Below, one piece after another: positions 33,108 to 41,853 of a stretch of 64,000 nt of DNA. Made by a program: the position numbers and the translations under genes. Position 1 is the first letter of the stretch; every line of letters starts with the position of its first letter. Location: contig NZ_WVTD01000003.1 in assembly GCF_009856825.1 (NCBI RefSeq), forward strand, positions 62,001-126,000, read 5' to 3'. This DNA is from Novosphingobium silvae. GTDB taxonomy: Bacteria; Pseudomonadota; Alphaproteobacteria; Sphingomonadales; Sphingomonadaceae. The notes beneath the pieces are model-generated. The model worked only from the letters and a program-made list of their open reading frames with translations. It did not search any database and had not been told where the DNA came from.

Positions 33108-36100
33108 GACCCGCCACACGCCGTTGCTGTACTCGGTACGCGGGCCCCCGGCGGGCTTGCGGATCTCGAAGCTGTCGGCATTGACGATGAAGTTGCCCTG
33201 GCTGCCATTGTTGTTGGCTTCCCATCCAGAGACATAGCCGTTGACATCGAGGCGCACGGCGGCGCGGGCGTAGAGCCCGTTGATGGATTCGAACGACTGG
33301 CGAACGCTGGCTTCTGCGGAGTATCCGGTCGCGACCGATCCACGCTCCAGCTTCGCCTGCCTGACGTGCATGCTTGTCGAAGTGCCGCTCGTCTTCTGCC
33401 AGATGATGCGACAGCGAACATACCGGGCGTTCGACGGAGCAGTGGCAGTCACCGCCATCGCGCGACGCTTCACGCCCGTCGGATCGAAGTTGTCTCCTGC
33501 GGTGCGCACCGGGCCAGCCACTTCGGAGATGAGGGTCGCGTTGTCGGCGCCCATCCAGAGGAGCTGAAGATAGTACCGGCCGGTCCCGCCTGAAATGAAG
33601 TGCCCTGCATCAGCGCTGAAGGTGTAAGGAACGCCGCCATCGACGCCGACGCTGGCGGTCTCAAGGTATGCGGATGCATTGTTGGCGATATTGCCATTGG
33701 AGACCGCGTACACGCCCCAGGTGTTGGTAGGGTTGCCCTGGATGCCCCAGGTGGAACCGCCTTGGCTCCACGAGGAAAGATCTCCTCGCTCGAAGCCTGC
33801 GTTGTAAAGGAGGTTCGGGTTGCCCGCCGTGGTCACGGCTGTCTCAGCCGAGGCCATACGCGTTTCAAGGCTCGACAGCGCGGTCTGCCCGCTCGTGATC
33901 GAGGCTCCCTGCGCGGACACCGTCGTCTTGAGCGCGCCGACGTCGCCGCTCAGTGATGAGATCGCCGTCGCCTGCTGGGACACGGTAGTGCCTTGCGCGG
34001 CGACGGTGGTCTTCAGGGTGCCGACGTCGCTGTTCAGCGTCGAGATTGCCTGGCCCTGCGTGGAGATGGTGGCGCCTTGCGTGACCGTGGCGGCCAGCGC
34101 GTCCTTGCCGTCGATCTCCGCGCGCGTCGCGGGCCGGATCAGGCACTTGTGCCAGACGAAGTTGGCCGCGTTCGTCGTCGTAGAGAACCCCGACCAGCCT
34201 GACATGGCGTGAAGCGTGACGCGCCCGTTTGGCGGCCCGAGGGGAAGCTGGATCAGCTTGGAGAACTTGCGGTTGCGAGCGCCTGCGCCCGCAAGAACCG
34301 TACCCCCAAGGTCCGGGTCCACCCCGAAGCTGAGACGCGGATCCTGCTGCGGCGTGGATTCGTCGGTGACGGCCACGCCTGCACCCAGCCAGTTGCCGCT
34401 GATCGAGGTGACATCTGCCTCCAGCACGTACCAGCCTGCGGCAATGCCGGACACGACCTGCGAGACGCCGTTGTTGCCGTTGGCGCTCCTCGCGATGCGC
34501 AGCGCCGCACGACCGCTGTACAGGTTGCCGGTGTCGGCGGCCCACTTACCGATGTACTGGTTGCCGTCATTCGACCAAAGGGCCCACGAGGGCGGGACGC
34601 TCTGCGTGGTCCATGCCGGATCGGAGAAGAAGGCGTTCTTGCTCAGGGCCTGCGTCGAGAACGACGACGCCAGCGTGGCCGAGCTCGCGGCAAGGGCGCG
34701 CGATCCATCGGCCTGCGTGGCATAGCTCTGGGCATTCGTGGCCGCGCCTTGCGCAGTACCGCTTGCCGCGACAGCGGTATCCTTGTGCTGGCGGGCGATC
34801 TCGGCCTGCGAGCCCGCGTCGGTGGCGCTGGACGCTGCGCTGGTAGCGCTGTTCGATGCCGCGCCGGCAAAGCCATTGGCCTCGTTCCTGGCCGTGGTCG
34901 CAAGCTGGGCCTGCTGGGTTGCGGTGGTGGCCGCGCCCTGCGCATCGTTGCGGGCGGTGACGGCGGTATCGCGCGCGCTCTCAGCTGCGCCCCGGGCGGT
35001 CACGGCATTGGCCCGCGCCGTCTCTGCAGCACCGGCAGACGTACCGGCTTCGGTGGCCTTGGTGCCTGCTGTCGTCGCGCTCTCGCTCGCCGCCGTGGCC
35101 TTTTCGCCAGCAGTGGTCGCCGAACCGGCGGCGAGGCCTGCCTGCGTCGCTGCAGACGCAGCATGCCCTTGCGCTGTCTGGGCGGCCGAAGAGGCGTCGC
35201 TGGCGGAGGTCTGGGCACCGCCACGGGCGGTCTCTGCAGCGGTCCGTGCCGCGCTCGCCGCCGTTGCCGACTGCCCGGCTTCTCCGGCTTTGGTGTTCGC
35301 GGTGTTGGCGCTGCCGGCGGCGGCCGTGGCCGAAGCGGAGGCGGCGGCCTCGGAAGTGACGTCGAAGACGGCAATCAGGGAGATCTGGACGACAGAAGCC
35401 ACGGAGGCCTCCACTCGGATCACCGGACGAGTGTAGACGGTGCCCGCTGGCGGTGCGGCCGAACGATCGGTACTGAGGGTCTGCCATTCGCTGGTGGACG
35501 TCTGGATGACGCTTCCACTGCCGGCATCGCCACCTGCCTCGGTCTGGCTGGCAAGGTACAGGCGGATGTTCGCCGCGCCGCTGATCACGCGATGACGAAC
35601 CTGGTAGCGAACCACGCGCCCGGCGCTGTATGGTATCCACCCCAGCGGCGCGATCGAACGATTGCCGCTGCCTTCGATCTGCGCCACCCGGCCCACGCCC
35701 GAAACCGTCGGGAACGTGTAGGCAGCGTTCGGCGCGGTCTCGAGGGATGGCCGAGTGGGCAATCCGTTGTTGACCGCCCAGTAACGCCCGCCCTCGCTGA
35801 AATCAGAAGGCAGGACCGGTCCGTTGGCGGCGGTCAGAAGCGCGTTGTGGGCGGCGCTCGTCGCGACGCCGGAACTCTGCGAGGCGCTCGTCGCTGCTCC
35901 CGACGCCGTGGTCGCGGAGCTGGCGGCATTGTCGGCGTGCGTCTTGGCGTTGCCCTGGGCAGTCTCTGCGGCCGTCCGCGCATTGTTGGCGACGGTGGCG
36001 CTGGCGCCGGCCTCGCCCGCCTTGGTGGTGGCGGTGCTGGCGCTGGTGGACGCGGCACTCGCGGCTGACTGAGCATCAACCCTGGCCTGCGTCGCCACGC

Positions 36101-36503
36101 CCGCCTGCTGGGTCGCAACGCTCTCGGAGCCCTTGGCATTCGTCTCGGAAGTCGCAGCGTTCGAGGCGGAGGTCTGCGCCAGCCCCCGGGCCGTTTCTGC
36201 AGCGGTCTTCGCATCGCTCGCCGCCGACGCGCTCGTCCCCGCATCGCTCGCCTGGCTGGCTGCCGTGGCGGCGCTGTCCGATGCCGCGCTAGCCGCGCCC
36301 TGCGCGTCGTTCCTGGCGGTCGTGGCGAGCCCGGCCGCCTGGGTGGCGCTCGTGGCGGAGCCCCGCGCATCCGTGGCCGAGGAAGACGCCTCCGTCGCGA
36401 AGGTCGAGGCGCGGCCCGCATCGGTGCTGGCGTTGGTCGCGCTGGTGCGTGCGGCGTTGGCGGCGGTGCCCGTGTCGGGGGCGAACAGGGGCAGCGCGCT
36501 CAT
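33105..36503 (-). CDS. Ala-rich phage tail fibre/tail tip protein (possibly truncated at both ends)
   Basis: This 1132-residue protein has two long stretches dominated by Ala, Thr and Ser repeats (about residues 10-225 and 380-620), with short units such as AETARG and TTARNDAQGA that fit trimeric coiled coils. Two Gly/aromatic-rich modules (about 625-760 and 840-1030) look like carbohydrate-binding or jelly-roll folds. The C-terminus has a DUF1983-like tail-tip end (SFESINGLYARAAVRLDVNG). It ends at WRV, where relatives usually continue, and starts directly at the stop of a replication gene. Normal J-type N-terminal domains are missing. Confidence 0.75.
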   Translation of the reverse strand: MSALPLFAPDTGTAANAARTSATNASTDAGRASTFATEASSSATDARGSATSATQAAGLATTARNDAQGAASAASDSAATAASQASDAGTSASAASDAKTAAETARGLAQTSASNAATSETNAKGSESVATQQAGVATQARVDAQSAASAASTSASTATTKAGEAGASATVANNARTAAETAQGNAKTHADNAASSATTASGAATSASQSSGVATSAAHNALLTAANGPVLPSDFSEGGRYWAVNNGLPTRPSLETAPNAAYTFPTVSGVGRVAQIEGSGNRSIAPLGWIPYSAGRVVRYQVRHRVISGAANIRLYLASQTEAGGDAGSGSVIQTSTSEWQTLSTDRSAAPPAGTVYTRPVIRVEASVASVVQISLIAVFDVTSEAAASASATAAAGSANTANTKAGEAGQSATAASAARTAAETARGGAQTSASDASSAAQTAQGHAASAATQAGLAAGSATTAGEKATAASESATTAGTKATEAGTSAGAAETARANAVTARGAAESARDTAVTARNDAQGAATTATQQAQLATTARNEANGFAGAASNSATSAASSATDAGSQAEIARQHKDTAVAASGTAQGAATNAQSYATQADGSRALAASSATLASSFSTQALSKNAFFSDPAWTTQSVPPSWALWSNDGNQYIGKWAADTGNLYSGRAALRIARSANGNNGVSQVVSGIAAGWYVLEADVTSISGNWLGAGVAVTDESTPQQDPRLSFGVDPDLGGTVLAGAGARNRKFSKLIQLPLGPPNGRVTLHAMSGWSGFSTTTNAANFVWHKCLIRPATRAEIDGKDALAATVTQGATISTQGQAISTLNSDVGTLKTTVAAQGTTVSQQATAISSLSGDVGALKTTVSAQGASITSGQTALSSLETRMASAETAVTTAGNPNLLYNAGFERGDLSSWSQGGSTWGIQGNPTNTWGVYAVSNGNIANNASAYLETASVGVDGGVPYTFSADAGHFISGGTGRYYLQLLWMGADNATLISEVAGPVRTAGDNFDPTGVKRRAMAVTATAPSNARYVRCRIIWQKTSGTSTSMHVRQAKLERGSVATGYSAEASVRQSFESINGLYARAAVRLDVNGYVSGWEANNNGSQGNFIVNADSFEIRKPAGGPRTEYSNGVWRV

Positions 36504-37054
36504 CGGCCAGCCCCAACACTAAATGGCCCTCGCGTGTCAGTGCTATCCTTAGAGGTAGTGATCCCTTGGAAGGGACCTTCACCTTTACCCGCGCGGGGTT
36601 GCCTCGCCGTTGGAGTTTCGTTGACGTGTCGCTCGCCGTTTGTTGCAACGTCCGTTGAACGCCCGTTGAACGGACGTTGCGCTTCTGCTGCTTTCCGTTC
36701 TGCCGCAGATAGCCGCTTGCTCTCCGCTGAGGCGATGCCAGCTTTCCGGCGCTGCTCGCGATTTTTTCGGGCTTTCCCAATCTCTTCGGTCGTAGGACCA
36801 TGCGTCAGCAGGCCGTCCTTGATGTCGAAAAGCGGCCAGAGTGTTTGCTTGATCCGCCGCCATTCCTTCGAGGTCGCCTTTGTAAGGCGGGCAAGATAGT
36901 CCTCGTCGGCTGGGATCGCCCCGCCTGACTTCCACAACTGCGCTATGATGAGGTGGTAAGCGCCGACCTCATGGCCCGACATTGCTGCGGTCATCGTGAA
37001 AAATTCCCCGATGTAAGTTGGATACCAGATGCTGACGTCGTTTGACGCGCCCAC
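36500..37054 (-). CDS. DUF1376 phage replication-type protein
   Basis: This 184-residue protein has an N-terminal DUF1376 (YdaU-like) domain with WYPTYIGEFFTMTAAMSGHEVG and LPAD-like IPADEDYLARLT in the expected order. DUF1376 proteins sit in phage replication modules. A basic, Ala-rich linker and a low-complexity C-terminus follow. It begins 3 bp after the Cro-like gene. Its stop overlaps the tail gene start, an odd neighbour for a replication gene. Confidence 0.75.
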   Translation of the reverse strand: MGASNDVSIWYPTYIGEFFTMTAAMSGHEVGAYHLIIAQLWKSGGAIPADEDYLARLTKATSKEWRRIKQTLWPLFDIKDGLLTHGPTTEEIGKARKNREQRRKAGIASAESKRLSAAERKAAEAQRPFNGRSTDVATNGERHVNETPTARQPRAGKGEGPFQGITTSKDSTDTRGPFSVGAGR

Positions 37055-37057
37055 GGC

Positions 37058-37264
37058 TCAGAGCCCGGTCGCGAGGTAGGCGATCGTCTCCGCAGGGACA
37101 TCGATGCCGAGGCGGTTAACGGCTGCGAGGACGGAGGGCCGGCGCCAGGGCGGAATCGCGCCGTTCTTCTTCCAGGCCCAAACAGTGCCGACCGGCGCGC
37201 GGATTTCACGAGCTATAGCGCTGACGCGCTTTCGCTCCGCAAACAGACTTTCGATTTCGGACAT
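37058..37264 (-). CDS. Cro-like HTH regulator
   Basis: This 68-residue protein has an HTH with RVSAIAREIRAPVGTVWAWKK and ALAAVNRLGI-type second half. It is divergent from the CI-like repressor with a 92-bp gap, the typical position of Cro. It should repress the switch region in lytic growth. Confidence 0.72.
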   Translation of the reverse strand: MSEIESLFAERKRVSAIAREIRAPVGTVWAWKKNGAIPPWRRPSVLAAVNRLGIDVPAETIAYLATGL

Positions 37265-37356
37265 GGGGCGATGATGCGATTTTCATGACGTAACTTCAAT
37301 ACAAAATTTAGCTTTTCGAAATATCGGCAGGTTTCATCGGATGCTAAGGGGGCAAC
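37265..37356. promoter_or_regulatory. CI/Cro switch region
   Basis: This 92-bp AT-rich gap between divergent regulators carries TTTTCGAAA at 37313-37321. The same core occurs downstream of cI at 37967 (reverse orientation), and TTCGAAA lies near 37944. These are candidate operators. Individual promoters cannot be assigned with confidence. Confidence 0.5.
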
Positions 37357-37941
37357 ATGACCACGGAATCGAAACACGAAGTGCCATCGGTGAAGCTGAT
37401 CGAGGCTTTGCGGGCGTCCGGAATCCCGCAGCGAGTGATCGCCAGCCGCCTTGCGATTTCGCCTTCGGCAGTGAGCTTGCTGCTCCGCGGGGACCGCGCC
37501 CTGAAGTTCGACGAGGCGGTCAAGATCCAGAATATGATTGGTCAGGTCGTCACCTCGGATCAGCCCGCTGGACGTGAATTGCCTGTAATTGGCTGGAGTG
37601 GGGCCGGTAAATGGCTGGAGGCGATCGAACTAGCGCGGCGGGCGATATGGGTGCCGAATGAAACTAGCGGTAAGTTCGGTCTTGATGTTGTCGGCGACAG
37701 CATGAACCTGGTTCTTCCGGAGGGCTCCGTGGCGATCGTAGACCCGGAGCAAACGGATCTGTACTCCGGTAAATTGTACCTGCTTCAAAACAGCGAGGGG
37801 GAGGCCACGATCAAGCGCTATCGTTCCGATCCAGCGAGGTTCGAGCCCGTTTCTGACAACGATGAATACGTGCCTTTTCGGGTAGGCTCGACGGACTTCA
37901 AAGTGATCGGGCGCGTGACCGGAGGCCTCCAGGCGTTTTGA
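37357..37941 (+). CDS. CI-like phage repressor (S24/LexA-type)
   Basis: This 194-residue protein has an N-terminal HTH (IPQRVIASRLAISPSAVSLLL) and a C-terminal S24 domain with the nucleophile Ser in VVGDSMN and the Lys in EATIKRYR. It should hold the prophage silent and be cleaved after RecA activation. The usual Ala-Gly cleavage site would lie between the domains; VIGWSGAGKW is a candidate position. Its retention in a prophage without structural genes means immunity could still work. Confidence 0.88.
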   Translation: MTTESKHEVPSVKLIEALRASGIPQRVIASRLAISPSAVSLLLRGDRALKFDEAVKIQNMIGQVVTSDQPAGRELPVIGWSGAGKWLEAIELARRAIWVPNETSGKFGLDVVGDSMNLVLPEGSVAIVDPEQTDLYSGKLYLLQNSEGEATIKRYRSDPARFEPVSDNDEYVPFRVGSTDFKVIGRVTGGLQAF

Positions 37942-37957
37942 AATTCGAAATTCCCGG

Positions 37958-37975
37958 TTGACAGTCTTTCGAAAA
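37958..37975 (+). promoter_or_regulatory. possible early promoter/operator downstream of cI
   Basis: TTGACA at 37958 is followed by TTTCGAAAA at 37967-37975, and TAATCC follows about 15 bp after the -35. It lies just after cI and before the rightward unknown genes. Spacing to the -10 box is short, so this is weak. Confidence 0.35.
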
Positions 37976-38082
37976 TCATAATCCTAAAGGGCATCGGAGA
38001 CGATCGCCCTCGGGCCGCTGACCCTCCGCTACGCAGGTAGGGAAACGCGCTCGGTCACCAGGTATAGGGACCAGCATCCGCC

Positions 38083-38110
38083 AACCTCCTGCGCAATCCC
38101 GCAGGAGGTT
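38083..38110 (+). promoter_or_regulatory. perfect hairpin covering a ribosome-binding site
   Basis: AACCTCCTGCG and CGCAGGAGGTT form a perfect 11-bp stem with a 6-nt loop (CAATCC). The right arm contains the AGGAGG ribosome site of the gene whose ATG is at 38114. Folding would hide that site. The arm is followed by TTTTC, so the same structure could also end transcription from cI. Confidence 0.65.
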
Positions 38111-38113
38111 TTC

Positions 38114-38389
38114 ATGTCTCGCACTGAGGCTTGCCATAATTTCGGCGCGCTCAAGCGCCTCTTCGACGCCCTCGTGCCGTCGTGCGACTGGCGCACCGCC
38201 AACGTCTTCCGGCTTGACGCCCACGATCCTGAATTCGCTGACGAAAGCGAAGGCAACGTTGGCCGTATCGAACTGCAATGGCTTGGACTGCATCTCGCGT
38301 TCGAGATCGGTCACACGCCGCCCAAGCGCTTGCCTGAGCAGATCGCGGCAACCCGCCGCTACCTCCGCATCCTGCGTGGGGAGGCTTGA
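38114..38389 (+). CDS. early-region protein of unknown function
   Basis: This 91-residue protein begins MSRTEACHNFGALKRLFDAL. It has an AGGAGG ribosome site inside a hairpin. The following gene starts 2 bp after its stop. No family recognised. Confidence 0.6.
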   Translation: MSRTEACHNFGALKRLFDALVPSCDWRTANVFRLDAHDPEFADESEGNVGRIELQWLGLHLAFEIGHTPPKRLPEQIAATRRYLRILRGEA

Positions 38390-38391
38390 TC

Positions 38392-38664
38392 ATGCCCGAC
38401 ACCAGCATGACCGCTGTCGAGCTGAACGAACTCAACGGCAAACTCGCGATCGAGGTCCAGAGCCTCTGCCGGCGAATGATGGAGATGGCGCGCGTGATCG
38501 AAGAGGCCGCGGATACGCTGCCGGTCGACACGGAGTTCAAGCGCATCATGGTCTGCGCGCAGGTCATCTCGGAGACGGCCGAGGTCGTCGATGACGAAAT
38601 CGAACGTGTCGAAAGGTCGACTTTCACGATCGGCGAGGCGCTCAAGAAGGTGCAGGCGTCGTGA
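38392..38664 (+). CDS. early-region protein of unknown function
   Basis: This 90-residue, acidic, wholly helical protein begins MPDTSMTAVELNELNGKLAI. It ends in a 4-bp GTGA overlap with the next gene. No family recognised. Confidence 0.58.
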   Translation: MPDTSMTAVELNELNGKLAIEVQSLCRRMMEMARVIEEAADTLPVDTEFKRIMVCAQVISETAEVVDDEIERVERSTFTIGEALKKVQAS

Positions 38665-38975
38665 CCTGGGCCATCATCAAAATGCCGCATCCGCTCGATG
38701 CGGTCTGGGACCGCGCGAACGAGGAACTCGGCGACGCGTGCGAGCTAACCGTTGGACGCGACGACGCCATCACCGCAGCTACCATGACGATCATGGCACT
38801 GCCCGCGCGAAATCTCGCGGACTCGATCCAGAAGCTCGACGTCGCCGGTATCGACCGCGAGAACCCTCGAGCGGACTGCGACCTGCAAGCGATCATGAAC
38901 GAAGCTTGCGATCTGATCGACACCGCAGTGGCTCGCGGGCTCCGCCTGTACCCCAATCAGATCAAGGAGGCATGA
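38661..38975 (+). CDS. early-region protein of unknown function
   Basis: This 104-residue protein starts with GTG at 38661 overlapping the upstream stop. Helical, with no known motif. GGAGG near its end serves the next gene, whose ATG overlaps its stop (ATGA). Confidence 0.58.
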   Translation: MTWAIIKMPHPLDAVWDRANEELGDACELTVGRDDAITAATMTIMALPARNLADSIQKLDVAGIDRENPRADCDLQAIMNEACDLIDTAVARGLRLYPNQIKEA

Positions 38976-39913
38976 CCTTGCGCTTCCACATGAACTCCCA
39001 GTTCCATGCCGAGAAGGCGAAGCTCACGACGTGCGTGAAAGCCGCCGACCATGAGTGCAATATGCTCGAGCATCCTACTCACCCGGCGGACACGGAATCC
39101 CTCCAAGTCGCGCAGGACAACCTCGACGTGGCGATAGCCAAGTTCGTGGCTGTCCCGGCCTACAACGGATTCGAGATCCTGCTCCAGCTCGAGGCGATGC
39201 TCAGCCATACGGACGAGTGGATGGCTAATGGCGGCGCGTTCGAGCGCAGCCTGACGGCAGCCGCACGACCCCAGCCAAGCCCGACCATGGAACGGGCCTT
39301 CGCCGTCTTTCGGAAGGCCTGGCTGGATCAGGCCGATTACGAAGGTTCCGATAACACCGAAGAACGGCGGCTCTGCAATAGCGTCTGCCATGCAGCGACA
39401 GTCGTCTTTGAGGTTCCGTGCGCAACGGCCGGCGACTTCCTCGTCAAGGCCTACATCAACGTCCTCTGGCATGCTGGCCCTACCGCTGGCAGTCACCTGA
39501 GGCACGGCGACAGCGGCAACTTCTTCGACGTCGACCTGCCGGAAATCGAAACTGATAGCGTCATCGGCGACACCTACTATCGTTCGGTCTACAACGATCT
39601 TGATCACTGCGATCTGGGCGCGTGCTTGCTGGCCACCGGCCACATCGATTTCGACCCGCAAGGCTGGGTGGAACGCGCATCAGCAATCGGCATGCCGCTG
39701 GCGGTCATCATCAAAGGTGACGGCTCCAAATCGCTCAGCTTCGGCTTCATTGACGCCGATGACGATCGGCTGCGCCGTGAGGAGCGTCGCCTCCAGCAGA
39801 TCCTGACGTTCGATCATGGTCGGCGCTGCCGAACCCTCACTGCCTATATCGCTGAGCACCGCCCAGACCTCGTTCTCGCGGCTGCAGCGGAAGCCACGCA
39901 GGCCGCAGCATGA
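38972..39913 (+). CDS. early-region protein of unknown function (313 aa)
   Basis: This 313-residue protein begins MTLRFHMNSQFHAEKAKLTT. Its C-terminal part has LIDADDDRLRREERRL-like charged helices. No catalytic motif is seen. It is the largest unknown of the early chain, with 4-bp overlaps at both ends. Similar proteins occur in sphingomonad prophages in my recollection, but I cannot name a family. Confidence 0.62.
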   Translation: MTLRFHMNSQFHAEKAKLTTCVKAADHECNMLEHPTHPADTESLQVAQDNLDVAIAKFVAVPAYNGFEILLQLEAMLSHTDEWMANGGAFERSLTAAARPQPSPTMERAFAVFRKAWLDQADYEGSDNTEERRLCNSVCHAATVVFEVPCATAGDFLVKAYINVLWHAGPTAGSHLRHGDSGNFFDVDLPEIETDSVIGDTYYRSVYNDLDHCDLGACLLATGHIDFDPQGWVERASAIGMPLAVIIKGDGSKSLSFGFIDADDDRLRREERRLQQILTFDHGRRCRTLTAYIAEHRPDLVLAAAAEATQAAA

Positions 39914-40221
39914 CCTTCCAGCCCTTCAGCATTCCCGCCGTCCCCCCGGGCGGGAGTGTCAGCAGCGGCGGGGTTCCCCACCCCCCGGCCCCGCCGTTGC
40001 TGGCCGAATCCTGGCTGCTCGCATGGCAGCGCATCGGCGGCGCCGTCACCATCGGCACAGATCGGTCGCTGCAGCCTTGGTTTCATCCCGAGATCGGCTG
40101 TGAGGATGAGCAGTGCGCGACCGTGCTCTTGGCCGAACTGCTCGATACGCCCGGCCTGCCAGCCGCAGTGCGGATCATCATCGCAGCATCGCTCCACCCT
40201 AAGCGCAGGAGGGTTGCATGA
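39910..40221 (+). CDS. early-region protein of unknown function
   Basis: This 103-residue protein begins MTFQPFSIPAVPPGGSVSSG, with a Pro/Gly-rich N-terminus and a helical C-terminal half. Starts in an ATGA overlap and ends in another. Confidence 0.55.
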   Translation: MTFQPFSIPAVPPGGSVSSGGVPHPPAPPLLAESWLLAWQRIGGAVTIGTDRSLQPWFHPEIGCEDEQCATVLLAELLDTPGLPAAVRIIIAASLHPKRRRVA

Positions 40222-40442
40222 ACCCCCTCCACGCGATGGCGATGGTCGACATGTTCTCACGGCGGATCGCGGCGCGACCTTACCCGGCTCCCGAGAACCG
40301 CACCTTGACCCTTCGGTCGCCTCAGTGCTCATACGGCTGCGAACGCTGCTTCATGGAGTGCGCCATCGCTCCGGCTCGCCTTGCATGGTGGGAGGAGCAG
40401 CTGGCCCACTCGTGCGGGTCCCCGTCGATCGGGAGGGCGTGA
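40218..40442 (+). CDS. early-region Cys-containing small protein
   Basis: This 74-residue protein has four Cys, three close together in CSYGCERCFMEC, which could bind metal. The arrangement is not a standard zinc finger. Stop and next start share one base (TGATG). Confidence 0.55.
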   Translation: MNPLHAMAMVDMFSRRIAARPYPAPENRTLTLRSPQCSYGCERCFMECAIAPARLAWWEEQLAHSCGSPSIGRA

Positions 40443-40690
40443 TGGGTCAGGTGATCCCGTTCCCGCTGCACCGTGTCCGCGAGCCCCAGCTGCCGAGCGA
40501 CAACCGCGAGACGCTACGCCTCAAGATCATGCTCGACTGGTGGGTCCGCGAGCGCGCCATGCTCAGCAAGGTGCCCAAGACGAAGCGGGACCAGCGCTGG
40601 GCCGAGAACTTCGCCGAGGCTGTCGAGAAGGTCGATCGCATCGCTGCGAAGATGCAGGCCGCCCAATTTGCACGAAGGAAACCGGCATGA
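40442..40690 (+). CDS. early-region protein of unknown function
   Basis: This 82-residue, strongly basic helical protein begins MGQVIPFPLHRVREPQLPSD. It could bind nucleic acid, but no motif proves that. Ends in an ATGA overlap with the ParB-like gene. Confidence 0.55.
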   Translation: MGQVIPFPLHRVREPQLPSDNRETLRLKIMLDWWVRERAMLSKVPKTKRDQRWAENFAEAVEKVDRIAAKMQAAQFARRKPA

Positions 40691-41853
40691 CCGAGCCCCA
40701 TGTGAATAGGCCGCTCTGGATCAACCGCGGGCAAAACCCGATCCCGGACTGGCTGGCGTCGCACGTCGCCGATGAGCGAGAGGCCAACGGAGCCTTCACG
40801 ATCCGGTCCTTGGTAGGCAAAGCAGAGGTGATGGCTCGAGTCCACGTAGGGCATGCCGTCGTCGTTCACCGCAGCGTGGCCTATGCTCGTCCCCTCGCCG
40901 AAAAGGACGAACTGCTTTTCGAACTCGAGGAGATGGATCGCGCGGCTCCCGCGCCGGCCGGCCCCGGCAAGAACGTCGACAAGTTCTGCGCGGCGAAGAC
41001 CCCGGCCGCACGAGGCCGCGCCGCCGGTAAAGCTAAGCAGCAAGAACGCAAGCGGACCTACCCCGAGCCGCTGGGCGACCCGCCGACGATCGAGTGGATC
41101 AAGGTCGACCGGCTGAGCATCGATGCCGTCTACCAGCGCTCGACCGACAACGAGGCCTCGCGCCGACTGATCGCGTCGATCGCGGCGAACTTCGACTGGC
41201 GCCTCTGCGCGCCACTCGTCGTCTCGCGCCGACCGGATGGAACGCTCTCCGTAATTGACGGCCAGCACCGGACCGTAGCGGCCAAGCAGCGCGGCGACAT
41301 TCCGCACATGCCGTGCTGCGTGTTCAACTACCAGAGCCCCGAGGAAGAGGCGCGGATGTTTATCAGCGCCAACCGGGCGCGCAAGCCGATGAACCGGCTG
41401 GACGACTTCCACGCCGCGCTTGCCGCTGCCGACGAAGACGCGCTCGAGATCAACCGGCTGGTCACCGAGGCGGGTCTGACGATCACCCGGAACACCGCAT
41501 CCTCCGCTTGGAAGCCGGGCGAGATCGCCTTCACGGCATCAATAGCCAGCACTTTGCGTAAGCATGGTGAGCAGATCGTCTCGGCAGCGCTTACGAACAT
41601 CGCGGAGGCTTTCCCCGACCAGAAGGTCGTCCACTCCGGTTCGATCTTCCTCGGCCTCGTCAAAGTGCTGACGTCACCACCCGAGGGCTTTGATCCCGAC
41701 CGCATGTTTCAGGCGCTGCTCCGCTACTCCGCTGAGGAATGGGGCAGCTTCGTCACCGGCCTGAAAGGCGGCGACACGCGCGCGACCGCAATCCGCGACG
41801 CGCTGCTGATGGCCTACGAGGAAGTGCCGGCGCCGGCGGAGGACGCGACATGA
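40687..41853 (+). CDS. ParB-like nuclease-domain protein (DUF6551-like)
   Basis: This 388-residue protein has a ParB-like N-terminal fold from about residue 135: VDRLSIDAVYQRSTDNEASRRL, APLVVSRRPDGTLSVIDGQHR, then EEEARMFISANRARK. The middle before it is Ala/Lys-rich. Phage ParB-like proteins can act as nucleases, regulators or DNA-modification partners. No partner ParA or methyltransferase is nearby. It is the best recognised gene of the early chain. Confidence 0.75.
   Translation: MTEPHVNRPLWINRGQNPIPDWLASHVADEREANGAFTIRSLVGKAEVMARVHVGHAVVVHRSVAYARPLAEKDELLFELEEMDRAAPAPAGPGKNVDKFCAAKTPAARGRAAGKAKQQERKRTYPEPLGDPPTIEWIKVDRLSIDAVYQRSTDNEASRRLIASIAANFDWRLCAPLVVSRRPDGTLSVIDGQHRTVAAKQRGDIPHMPCCVFNYQSPEEEARMFISANRARKPMNRLDDFHAALAAADEDALEINRLVTEAGLTITRNTASSAWKPGEIAFTASIASTLRKHGEQIVSAALTNIAEAFPDQKVVHSGSIFLGLVKVLTSPPEGFDPDRMFQALLRYSAEEWGSFVTGLKGGDTRATAIRDALLMAYEEVPAPAEDAT

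Noticed and set aside
34209..36068. 619-codon plus-strand frame opposite the tail gene, Gly/Arg-rich
   Set aside because: The composition is what antisense of Ala-rich repeats gives. The tail protein frame has the coherent modules.
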